A stretch of DNA of 5,878 bases from an uncultured Pirellula sp. (GTDB lineage Bacteria > Planctomycetota > Planctomycetia > Pirellulales > Pirellulaceae), in assembly GCA_903837255.1 (NCBI GenBank), contig CAILTZ010000500.1, positions 1 to 5,878 on the forward strand, given 5' to 3'. Below are positions 1 through 5,710 of the stretch, one piece after another. A model generated the notes under the pieces. It saw only the letters and a program-made list of their open reading frames with translations. It searched no databases and was not told the origin of the DNA. A program made the position numbers and the translations under genes. Each line of letters starts with the position of its first letter. The first letter of the stretch is position 1.

Positions 1-63
1 TGAGTGTAGTATCCTGTCGGCTTGCTCGGGATGTGCCTTGGTATCGTTGTATTTACTCGCCAC

Positions 64-104
64 AAAAGCACTCGCATGTCGACCTACATCGATGGCTTAG
101 CGAG
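64..104 (-). terminator. Weak terminator candidate after the antitoxin gene
   Basis: Read on the minus strand just past the antitoxin stop codon, CTCGC (104-100) can pair with GCGAG (75-71). A smaller TCGA/TCGA pairing lies inside (92-89 with 82-79). A short T4 run follows three bases after the outer stem. The outer stem is only five base pairs with a long interior, so this is a weak intrinsic terminator at best. Its position directly after the last gene of the minus-strand operon is what makes it worth listing. The rest of 1-106 shows no supportable gene. Confidence 0.25.
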
Positions 105-106
105 AT

Positions 107-463
107 TCAGACTCTGTCTGTGAGCGTGATTGAAAGCACCATCCGCAGGGCGTCAGCGTACTTCGCCAATGTGTTGATGGTGGGATTGGCGTCCTGATTG
201 TTTTCCAACTTCGAAATAGCCGACTTGCTAATCCCGGTTCGCTCGCTAATGTCGCCCAGTGATAGACCCCGCAATTCACGCTCGGCCTTAAGAATCGAGA
301 CAGCTTCCTGGATTTTGGCACGCCGCCCTTGGCGAAGTGCTTTTACTTCCTTTTTGATTTCGGGCATCTCGGCAGCGATCATTTCGCGGATTTTTCGATA
401 CTTGGCCGCCTGCTCAACGGTTGGATCGCGGTAAATTCGTTTTCCCATAGTTCGTTTTTCCAT
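107..463 (-). CDS. XRE-family helix-turn-helix antitoxin
   Basis: This 118-residue protein is probably the antitoxin and DNA-binding repressor of a two-gene toxin-antitoxin operon. Residues ~16-57 are rich in Glu, Lys, Arg and Ala and should form helices, including AAKYRKIREMIAAEMPEIKK; this is a plausible toxin-contact arm. Residues ~58-110 are a clear XRE/Cro-type HTH: LKAERELRGLSLGDISERTG, then the recognition helix region ISKSAISKLENN, then NPTINTLAKYADAL. The layout of a helical N-terminal arm, then a HTH, then a short VLSITLTD strand is familiar from small antitoxins paired with compact toxins. It lies 5 bp downstream of the toxin gene, so the two are almost certainly co-transcribed and perhaps translationally coupled. 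GAGG, inside the toxin's last codons, sits 10 nt before the chosen ATG (463). A second ATG five codons in (448) is a possible alternative start. It probably binds the GTTGA-N7-TCAAC repeat in its own promoter, which is inference. The HTH call is secure; the antitoxin role rests on context. Confidence 0.9.
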   Translation of the reverse strand: MEKRTMGKRIYRDPTVEQAAKYRKIREMIAAEMPEIKKEVKALRQGRRAKIQEAVSILKAERELRGLSLGDISERTGISKSAISKLENNQDANPTINTLAKYADALRMVLSITLTDRV

Positions 464-468
464 TCAGT

Positions 469-717
469 TCAGTCCTCTACCTCGAAGGCAGTAATCGGGT
501 ACACAGTGGTTTCATCAACTTGCTCGTACACCACGGCAATATATCGTCCATCCTGCGTCTCGCCGAATGCAATCGGGCGTCCGGATGAACGGCTCACGCC
601 CAGACGATCCGGATTCAATACGATGGACTCAACGTCAGCAGGGGCTAATCCGTGTTCCGCAATGTGGACGATGTTTCCGTCTTCGGTCAGTTCCCAAATG
701 AAATCGAAATACGGCAT
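469..717 (-). CDS. Small BrnT/RelE-like putative toxin of a toxin-antitoxin pair
   Basis: This 82-residue protein is the first gene of the operon with the XRE antitoxin. It starts MPYFDFIWELTEDGNIVHIA. Visible landmarks are EHGL (a BrnT-like HG-x-x-x-x-D/E helix), NPDRLGVSRSSGRPIAFGET, and two final strands, GRYIAVVYEQVD and TVYPITAFEVED. That order, an N-terminal strand, a helix around HGLAPADVESIV and a C-terminal antiparallel sheet, resembles compact BrnT/RelE-fold ribonuclease toxins. I recognise the 'SRSSGRP..FG.T.DGRYIAVVYE....YP.TA.EV' pattern as a recurrent small protein next to XRE regulators. I cannot assign catalytic residues, so ribonuclease activity is inference. The start at 717 is chosen over in-frame starts upstream (819, 786) for three reasons: GGAG lies 6 nt before it, homology-like sequence begins exactly here, and the best promoter would place the longer starts upstream of the transcript. 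Toxin-first order is like higBA and brnTA. Confidence 0.82.
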   Translation of the reverse strand: MPYFDFIWELTEDGNIVHIAEHGLAPADVESIVLNPDRLGVSRSSGRPIAFGETQDGRYIAVVYEQVDETTVYPITAFEVED

Positions 718-723
718 TTCATG

Positions 724-727
724 CTCC
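724..727 (-). promoter_or_regulatory. Ribosome binding site of the toxin gene
   Basis: GGAG on the minus strand lies six bases before the ATG at 717. This decides the start codon, because the two longer in-frame alternatives have no comparable site. It is the clearest Shine-Dalgarno sequence seen before any gene in the window. Confidence 0.7.
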
Positions 728-742
728 GCTGGCGATGAATAA

Positions 743-770
743 AGTATAAAGCGTGTTGAAAAAAAATCAA
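743..770 (-). promoter_or_regulatory. Sigma-70-type promoter of the toxin-antitoxin operon
   Basis: On the minus strand TTGATT (770-765) and TATACT (748-743) are separated by 16 bp. They match the -35 consensus at four of six positions and the -10 at five of six. Transcription would start near 736, leaving a ~19-nt leader that contains the GGAG site. This fits the short toxin start at 717 and argues against longer N-termini. Confidence 0.6.
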
Positions 771-771
771 C
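755..771. promoter_or_regulatory. Inverted repeat, candidate antitoxin operator
   Basis: GTTGA (755-759) and TCAAC (767-771) are perfect inverted arms around seven consecutive A bases. The repeat covers the entire -35 hexamer of the toxin-antitoxin promoter and part of its spacer. A dimeric XRE antitoxin bound here would block RNA polymerase, the usual autoregulation of such operons. The arms and overlap are seen directly; binding is inference. An A-tract centre could also favour DNA bending. Confidence 0.5.
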
Positions 772-1004
772 TCTCGGCTGCGACATCCGTCGCCGAACCA
801 ACGCTTGCAACCACAGCAATCGTCAATCGCTTGGCAAACCGTCTTCCGGTGAGGGTCGCACGTCGAGCGTTGGCATATTCTCTTCGTTCCTGGGTCGAAT
901 CTCGGCCTCGATTCCTTAACAGTCCTTTGTTCATTCATGTCCCGAGTCGAAACACACCCAGGAACTCCGAGGAAATACTTGCCGATAGCTCTCGCGCAGG
1001 AGTG

Positions 1005-1013
1005 TGCTATAAT
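1005..1013 (+). promoter_or_regulatory. Extended -10 promoter for the DUF1501 gene
   Basis: TGCTATAAT is a perfect -10 hexamer (1008-1013) with the TGn extension. No good -35 lies at 17 bp; the closest candidate, TTGCCG at 979-984, would be 23 bp away. Extended -10 promoters can work without a -35. The transcript would start near 1020, giving a ~50-nt leader before the GTG at 1071. This argues that the open frame upstream of 1008 is not translated. Confidence 0.55.
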
Positions 1014-1058
1014 ACAGTCGCCCCACCCCCCGCCTACAGCACCCCCACCTACCCCTCG

Positions 1059-1070
1059 GTTGCGAGCAAC
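1059..1070. repeat. 12-bp inverted repeat abutting the GTG start
   Basis: GTTGC-GA-GCAAC is a perfect inverted repeat ending one base before the GTG at 1071. In RNA the two-base loop is too tight, so the closing pair would open, leaving about four pairs. It could mask the start region or be a protein site on DNA. No strong Shine-Dalgarno sequence is present; only GAG at 1064-1066, within this repeat. Confidence 0.35.
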
Positions 1071-2468
1071 GTGACACAGCCAATTGAGCACTGCTCTGGA
1101 TTTCAACGATTTCTAAACGGAAATCGCCGTCAGATTCTCCAAGCCGGCGCCTTGTCGATGCTCGGACTCGGTCTCGATCATTCCCCGAACCCGTTGTTTG
1201 GTAGCTCCGCTGGGGCCTTGCCCATCCGGGCCAAACGCTGCATTTTTTTGTTCATGTGGGGGGGACCAAGCCAACTCGACACGTTTGACATGAAACCCGA
1301 TGCCCCGGCCGAAATACGCGGGGAGTTCAAGCCGATCCCGACCGCCGTTCCAGGGATCCAAATCTGCGAGCATTTTTCCAAGCTATCTAAGCTGACCGAT
1401 CGGCTCACGATCCTGCGATCGCTGGCACATGACGATCCAGCGCATCTTTCCAGCGGACATGCAACACTTACCGGCAACCCGGCTCCAGTGCTCAAAAGCG
1501 ATGACGCACCTCCGAGCCAGAAGGACTCGCCCCATCTGGGAAGTTTGATCACGAAACTGCGACCCAGCACCGACGGTCTGCCTTCTTTTGTGGCCATGCC
1601 TTGGAAAGCTTTCCACCCGGCGGCACCAGGCGGTGAGGCCCCTGGTCAACACGGCGGATGGCTAGGCCCATCCTACAGCGGTGCGCTTCTCCAAGGTGAT
1701 TTGAATCATCCCGAGTGGAAACCACAGGCGTTTTCACTTCCCGCTGAGATGACGCTCGATCGATTGGAGTCCCGTTCGCAACTTTTGAAAATTCTCGAAG
1801 CCCAGCATTCGTCCTTCCATCGGGTTGCCGAAACAGGGACACTCAGCAACCAGCAGATCCAAGCATTCGAAATGCTCTCAAGCCCCAAAGTGAAACAAGC
1901 CTTTGATCTGAGCCAAGAGTCCTCCGAGACACGTGATCGCTATGGACGAAACATCCATGGTCAGTGTATCCTGATGGCCCGTCGTTTGGTCGAGCATGGT
2001 GTATCTCTGGTCTCTGTGAATTGGCACAACGACGGCCAAAACTTTTGGGATACGCACGGAAACAACTTCAACCGCTTAAAGAACGACTTGATCCCGCCAG
2101 CCGATGCAGCTCTCTGTGCGTTGATCGAGGATCTCGAAGCCCGCGGGATGCTCGACGACACAATCATCGCCTGGGTAGGTGAGTTCGGCCGAAAGCCTCA
2201 GATCACGGCCGCCAATGCTGGCAGAGAGCATTGGCCTTATTGCTACAGCGGAATCCTCGCCGGGGGAGGCATCGCCAAGGGGGCGGTGTACGGCGAAAGC
2301 GATCGCCACGGAGCTTACCCGAGCCGAAACCCGGTTTCGCCTCAGGACTACGCGGCGACGATCTTGCATCAGATGGGAATCTCGCCCGAAGATACGCTCT
2401 TGGATCGAGAGAACCGCCCCCATCGCATCGGTAGTGGCAAGCCGATTTTCGAGATTACAAGCGGGTAG
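1071..2468 (+). CDS. DUF1501 family protein with twin-arginine signal
   Basis: This 465-residue protein has the typical length and landmarks of the planctomycete DUF1501 family (Pfam DUF1501, which I recall as related to the alkaline phosphatase/sulfatase fold). Its biochemical role is unknown. The N-terminus carries a twin-arginine export motif, NRRQILQAGALSMLGLGL (residues 18-35), so it is probably exported folded. Conserved blocks follow: MWGGPSQLDTFDMKP (62-76), HLSSGHATLTG (125-135), WHNDGQNFWDTHGNNF (318-333), GEFGRKP (370-376), GREHWP (384-389) and HQMG (433-436). The Asp and His in these blocks are candidates for metal or active-site residues by analogy with the phosphatase fold. GTG at 1071 is chosen because it is the only in-frame start between the promoter at 1005-1013 and the Tat motif. 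The frame stays open back to a GTG at 753, but that segment has no family similarity I can see. Family members often sit next to a DUF1549/DUF1553 cytochrome-type gene; none is present here. It converges on the dockerin gene with a 7-bp gap. Confidence 0.92.
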   Translation: MTQPIEHCSGFQRFLNGNRRQILQAGALSMLGLGLDHSPNPLFGSSAGALPIRAKRCIFLFMWGGPSQLDTFDMKPDAPAEIRGEFKPIPTAVPGIQICEHFSKLSKLTDRLTILRSLAHDDPAHLSSGHATLTGNPAPVLKSDDAPPSQKDSPHLGSLITKLRPSTDGLPSFVAMPWKAFHPAAPGGEAPGQHGGWLGPSYSGALLQGDLNHPEWKPQAFSLPAEMTLDRLESRSQLLKILEAQHSSFHRVAETGTLSNQQIQAFEMLSSPKVKQAFDLSQESSETRDRYGRNIHGQCILMARRLVEHGVSLVSVNWHNDGQNFWDTHGNNFNRLKNDLIPPADAALCALIEDLEARGMLDDTIIAWVGEFGRKPQITAANAGREHWPYCYSGILAGGGIAKGAVYGESDRHGAYPSRNPVSPQDYAATILHQMGISPEDTLLDRENRPHRIGSGKPIFEITSG

Positions 2469-2486
2469 CAAACACCTACCGATCGC
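2461..2486. terminator. Hairpin at the convergent gene ends, possible bidirectional terminator
   Basis: GGTAG (2464-2468) and CTACC (2476-2480) form a 5-bp stem whose 7-nt loop is exactly the gap between the two genes. GCG (2461-2463) and CGC (2484-2486) can extend it past a three-base bulge. The TAG stop of the DUF1501 gene is in one arm and the stop of the dockerin gene in the other. On the plus strand it is followed by TTAAATTT. The stem is short, so terminator function is uncertain, but no better site exists in the 7-bp gap. Confidence 0.35.
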
Positions 2487-5400
2487 TTAAATTTCGAACG
2501 ATTTCGCTTGCCGCCATTGATATTGAACTTGCTCGGTCGAATTTCTTTTGGCCTGCAAGAACACGTCGTTTCCAAGACTCGATTTGGTCCGAATCTAGGA
2601 CGGATCCGTTGACGTCCTCTGCGATCATGCCCTGAGTTGCACTTTCTCCCTCGCCATTAGACCTTCTGTTCAAGTAGTTTATGACAATGATCACATCTAG
2701 CGGTGATGCAAATAGATCTTCGTCAACATCGATATAGCTACGCGGGTTCGGGGCAGTAACGGTGGCGAGATTTGGGTTCTGATTCGAATTCAGGTAGTTA
2801 ATGATGGTGATGACATCCAGTGGTGAGATATTGTTGTCGTGGTCCACATCCAGTGGCATCGCGTAGTTATGCCATTGGGAGTCATTGTCCAAAACGGTCA
2901 GCTGAATAGCACCGGAACCCAGATCGGGCAAAGTGGAATCAGCAACGATCCGGACCAACGTTGGAAACTCCAAGATCTCGTTATCGATGGCTGTGACGGA
3001 AAACTGAACACTGAGCTGGCCCGATGGAATCGTCAGTTGCGATGGCATGGTCACTCGACTCGGATCGGAACTAGTCAGTTTCACCGTAAGTGGTTGGCTA
3101 GTATCTGTCGATGGACGCTGCACAGTTATGTTCAAACTGGGAGCCCCTTCTCGCAAAGTAGTCGCAGGGGCGTGCATTGTAAAAAGCTGCCCTGTCGTTT
3201 GGCCTAGGGAGATTTCAGATTGGCTTCCGATAGCGTTTTTCGCGGTCGCATAAACGACGGTGCTTGGAGCAATCCCGGACGGTTGGTCGTACAGCCAAAA
3301 TGCCGTGCCTTTGCTATCGGTCGTTACATGGATGTTTGTAGCAAAGGAATTGCCGAGCACACCGGCTTGCTGGCCAAACAAGTCGATTTGGAAAGTCGAG
3401 TTGGGGGTGCTTTCTAACTTGCCCGCAATTTGAGTTCGACTCGACGACACCGCCACGAATTCGACGATCGGGTAGTTTTGCAATTGATTAGGTCCGGTAT
3501 CGGTGTCCTGTGCATCATTGGGCGTCGGTCCGTCACCTCCAAGGTCGATGCTGATCAAAGAGTGGTTCGTAATGTAGTTGTTGGATATTGCGTTGCCGGA
3601 AGAGGATTCATGGATGATTTGAATTCCGACGGGTCCATTGTTGCTGATCCAGTTGGACCCGTTGGAACTGCCGTCTCCGATTTGATTATTGCTCGATTGG
3701 GAAATTCGAACTCCGCCGCTAGTGTTCCCCAAAACAGAAGGACTCCCTTCGATCCATCCAATTCGATTACCTAAAACAGTGGTTTCTCTGGAGTTGAATT
3801 CGATAGAAACTCCCCAGCCTTGATTACCGGAAATGGTGTTTTGTTGCTCGATAACAGTACCGCCGATTTTGTTTTTCTTTGCGCCATCGTAGATCAGGAT
3901 TCCGTTTGTTTGATTGGGAATCGCTGCGGCACCGGTCGTATCCGTTCCGATCCAATTGCCTGCAATCCGATTGTTGTCTGATCCAGTTCCACCGACTGAG
4001 ACACCTTGCAGCAGATTTCCTGAGATCACATTGCGTTCGAGACGCCCCGAGGAGTCTTGCAAGTCCGTTCCAATGACATTGTCGTGGGCACCATCGCTAA
4101 TCCAAACACCGGAGTGTTGGTTTGGTAGTGCGACAAGTCCACTCGAAGCAAGACCGATCAGATTACGAGATACCTTGGTGCGCGATGATTCAACAAGCCA
4201 GATACCGTTGCGAGTGTTTCCAGAGATGACATTCCCGGTGTTTAATCCTCCTACACCATGGATGTCCAATCCAATAATGTTGTTGTCGCTCCCGCGTGAT
4301 ACGACGATTCCATCCAAATTGGGAATGGCTTTGAGTCCATCGGGAGAGGTGCCGACGTAGTTTCCTGAAATCCGATTTTCTGTACTATCAAATATCTCGA
4401 TCCCGCTGCGCGCGTTGCCTGAGATCACATTTCTCATCGTCTCGGGCAGACCGTATTGCAAACCGACGACGTTGTTGCTGGATTTGCCGTCGATGAGTAT
4501 GCCATTGGATGCGTTTGGTGCCGCATTGCCATCGATATTCAATCCTATCGTGTTGCCTGCGATCTGTGTGTTAAACGCGTTGAAAAGTCGGATCCCATTA
4601 TCATGGTTCCCAGCGATCCAATTCTTTTCGAGAGCATCATTGATGTTGTCAGCGTTGGCGCCGATGACGTTGCCAATAGAGTTCCCTTCGACCAGTATTC
4701 CATCCGATCGGTTACCCAAAGGGATAGCACCGGTGCTATCCAAGCCGATGTAGTTTCCTTTGACCGAATTGTCTTTCGCATTCGAGATACGAATTCCGCT
4801 CTCAAGATTCCCGGAGATGATATTGCGTTTCGAAACTATGTTGTCGACGAATCCTAAACCGACATAGTTGCCGCTTGCCCCCGATGCGATCAGTACGCCA
4901 GAGAGTCCATTGGCCAAGGCTGCAGCTCCGTTGGCATCCGTACCAATGCGATTCCCTTCGACGGAATTCAAGAGGGATTTCGCGCCCCAGATTCGGAGTC
5001 CTTCGAGCAAGTTACCCGAGAGCAGGTTACCTCGCTGTGGTCCACCGATTCGATTGTTTGGAGACTCCAGGATTTGAACCCCCGAGCCACCATTGGCTTT
5101 GGGGAGCGTACCGGCCAAGTCGGTGCCGATGTAGTTGTTCTCGATGGTGTTGTTGCCCGGACCGGTGATGAGAATGCCATCGCCAGGAAAAGAATGGATT
5201 GCAAGACCTTTGACGATGCAGTTTCCCGCTTGGATCGATAGCCCGTTTTCCCGGCTTGCTAGAAGGGAACCTTGCAATTCGACCAGGGGTGTCCCGGCGT
5301 ATCCTGGTTGAGTCGTCGCATCGAGGAGGACTGGATCGACGATGTTTGGGAGTGGCGCGGTGACCTTGATGCTCTTGGTTGCATCTGCAATCGCAAAGAT

Positions 5401-5565
5401 GATCGAGTCGAGTCCGGGATTCTGATTCGACCTGAGGATCGCATCGCGCATCGAGCCGGGCCCAGAATCATTCGTGTTAACGACAATAAAACTCGCCAGG
5501 ACACGGCGGGATTCAAGGCTTTCGAACGAGAGTCGCCGTCGCAGTCTCTCGATGTCTTTTTTCAT
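2476..5565 (-). CDS. Secreted beta-helix / Calx-beta / dockerin multidomain protein
   Basis: This 1029-residue protein is probably secreted and surface-bound; substrate or partner is unknown. Residues 7-24, RLRRRLSFESLESRRVLA, are a planctomycetal N-terminal export motif of the 'LEPR' type (Ser replaces the usual Pro). NTNDSGPGSMRDAI (30-43) is the opening often seen before repeat-rich beta-helices. Residues ~115-670 form a right-handed parallel beta-helix with recurring GNxIG, NxIG and NVISGN units in ~65-residue periods. Residues ~673-790 are a linker domain starting IDLGGDGPTPNDAQDTDTGP. Residues ~793-894 look like a Calx-beta domain (LREGAPSLNITV, IPSGQLSVQFSVTAIDNE, LTVLDND). Two dockerin type I-like repeats follow, DVDHDNNISPLD (906-917) and DVDEDLFASPLD (946-957), each followed by an INYLN helix, with calcium ligands at loop positions 1, 3, 5, 9 and 12. 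A 63-residue polar tail ends the protein. The ATG at 5565 is followed at once by the export motif; no Shine-Dalgarno sequence precedes it. No catalytic residues of a polysaccharide lyase are evident. Confidence 0.93.
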   Translation of the reverse strand: MKKDIERLRRRLSFESLESRRVLASFIVVNTNDSGPGSMRDAILRSNQNPGLDSIIFAIADATKSIKVTAPLPNIVDPVLLDATTQPGYAGTPLVELQGSLLASRENGLSIQAGNCIVKGLAIHSFPGDGILITGPGNNTIENNYIGTDLAGTLPKANGGSGVQILESPNNRIGGPQRGNLLSGNLLEGLRIWGAKSLLNSVEGNRIGTDANGAAALANGLSGVLIASGASGNYVGLGFVDNIVSKRNIISGNLESGIRISNAKDNSVKGNYIGLDSTGAIPLGNRSDGILVEGNSIGNVIGANADNINDALEKNWIAGNHDNGIRLFNAFNTQIAGNTIGLNIDGNAAPNASNGILIDGKSSNNVVGLQYGLPETMRNVISGNARSGIEIFDSTENRISGNYVGTSPDGLKAIPNLDGIVVSRGSDNNIIGLDIHGVGGLNTGNVISGNTRNGIWLVESSRTKVSRNLIGLASSGLVALPNQHSGVWISDGAHDNVIGTDLQDSSGRLERNVISGNLLQGVSVGGTGSDNNRIAGNWIGTDTTGAAAIPNQTNGILIYDGAKKNKIGGTVIEQQNTISGNQGWGVSIEFNSRETTVLGNRIGWIEGSPSVLGNTSGGVRISQSSNNQIGDGSSNGSNWISNNGPVGIQIIHESSSGNAISNNYITNHSLISIDLGGDGPTPNDAQDTDTGPNQLQNYPIVEFVAVSSSRTQIAGKLESTPNSTFQIDLFGQQAGVLGNSFATNIHVTTDSKGTAFWLYDQPSGIAPSTVVYATAKNAIGSQSEISLGQTTGQLFTMHAPATTLREGAPSLNITVQRPSTDTSQPLTVKLTSSDPSRVTMPSQLTIPSGQLSVQFSVTAIDNEILEFPTLVRIVADSTLPDLGSGAIQLTVLDNDSQWHNYAMPLDVDHDNNISPLDVITIINYLNSNQNPNLATVTAPNPRSYIDVDEDLFASPLDVIIVINYLNRRSNGEGESATQGMIAEDVNGSVLDSDQIESWKRRVLAGQKKFDRASSISMAASEIVRNLSDR
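2668..2850 (-). repeat. Duplicated dockerin-type calcium-binding repeat
   Basis: Two copies of a 21-residue unit start 40 residues apart (906-926 and 946-966). Both share DVD-x-D-x4-SPLDVI-x2-INYLN. The conserved acidic positions give a full EF-hand-like loop in each copy, so both should still bind calcium. The second loop has Leu-Phe where dockerins usually have Gly and a polar residue. In planctomycetes such pairs are common at the C-termini of secreted proteins, and a cohesin partner is generally not known. Confidence 0.8.
3565..5139 (-). repeat. Beta-helix super-repeat array, ~65 residues per unit
   Basis: Three landmarks recur in fixed order. GN-x-[IV]-G-like motifs begin at residues 143, 204, 270, 337, 401, 467, 536, 599 and, degenerate, 662. 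N-x-[IV]-[IV]-G-like motifs lie near 171, 232, 299, 364, 429, 496, 565 and 627. [RGK]N-x-I-S-G-N-like motifs lie near 179, 247, 314, 378, 444, 511, 575 and 637. Steps are 61 to 69 residues, so each unit is three coils of about 22 residues. The DNA copies have diverged, so this is a protein repeat, not a recent tandem duplication. Confidence 0.8.
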
Positions 5566-5574
5566 AGGTGTTCA

Positions 5575-5602
5575 CAGGGTTTTTATAGGGCAGAAAAACC
5601 TG
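5575..5602 (-). promoter_or_regulatory. Candidate promoter of the dockerin gene, inside an inverted repeat
   Basis: On the minus strand TATAAA (5587-5582) could be a -10 element. Transcription would begin only about 10 nt before the ATG, matching the missing Shine-Dalgarno site. It lies within an imperfect inverted repeat: CAGG-g-TTTTT (5575-5584) against AAAAACCTG (5594-5602), with a nine-base centre. I see no convincing -35. The repeat may be a regulator site or chance; the promoter call is weak. Confidence 0.3.
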
Positions 5603-5640
5603 ATTCTAGCCGAATGTGTCCTTCTCAGCTACGACAGTTG

Positions 5641-5710
5641 TGCTGCGGGAGCACCCACTAGAAAAGTCCTACCCAGCTGGAAAATGAGCACACCCAGTAG
5701 GACCGCAGCA
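5641..5710. repeat. Nested inverted repeats upstream of the DUF1559 fragment
   Basis: The outer arms TGCTGCGG (5641-5648) and CCGCAGCA (5703-5710) are perfect. The inner arms GTCCTAC (5666-5672) and GTAGGAC (5697-5703) are also perfect and meet the outer right arm at base 5703. The palindrome CCAGCTGG (5673-5680) sits next to the inner left arm. On the minus strand the inner stem is followed by TTTT, so it might act as a terminator for minus-strand transcription entering from the right. The nesting also resembles a recombination or element end. No target-site duplication is evident. Confidence 0.5.

Larger units (their letters stand above)
718..1070. other. Divergent intergenic region between the toxin operon and the DUF1501 gene
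   Basis: This 353-bp stretch has no gene I can support, although one plus-strand frame is open across it. It contains the toxin gene's ribosome binding site, the minus-strand toxin-antitoxin promoter with its inverted repeat, a plus-strand extended -10 promoter at 1005-1013, a C-rich leader (1021-1057, 26 of 37 bases are C) and a 12-bp inverted repeat abutting the GTG start. The middle part, about 775-985, shows nothing recognisable. Confidence 0.7.

Noticed and set aside
1..77. Possible gene starts or ends at the left edge: minus-strand frames from ATG 77 or GTG 63, and a plus-strand frame ending at 100
   Set aside because: All are under 33 codons inside the window, contradict one another, and none shows a recognisable motif or a strong ribosome binding site.
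718..819. Longer N-terminus for the toxin from starts at 819 or 786
   Set aside because: The extra residues do not resemble the family, no ribosome binding site precedes them, and the promoter at 743-770 would start transcription downstream of both.
753..1070. 106-codon in-frame extension of the DUF1501 gene starting at a GTG at 753
   Set aside because: It spans the perfect extended -10 at 1005-1013 and the C-rich leader, shows no similarity I recognise, and would bury the Tat motif more than 120 residues into the protein, where it could not work as a signal. The frame is probably open by chance.
1002..1070. GTG at 1002 as an alternative start for the DUF1501 protein
   Set aside because: AGGA directly touches the GTG with no spacing, and this start lies upstream of the -10 hexamer at 1008-1013.
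687..1106. 139-codon minus-strand open frame across the intergenic region
   Set aside because: It overlaps the toxin start and DUF1501 start, is rich in Cys, Arg and Gly as a shadow frame would be, and shows no recognisable domain.
3914..4360. 148-codon plus-strand frame inside the dockerin gene, with several similar ones (e.g. 4415-4753, 4456-4857)
   Set aside because: They lie wholly opposite a well-supported repetitive gene, and their repeated peptides simply mirror the beta-helix repeats.
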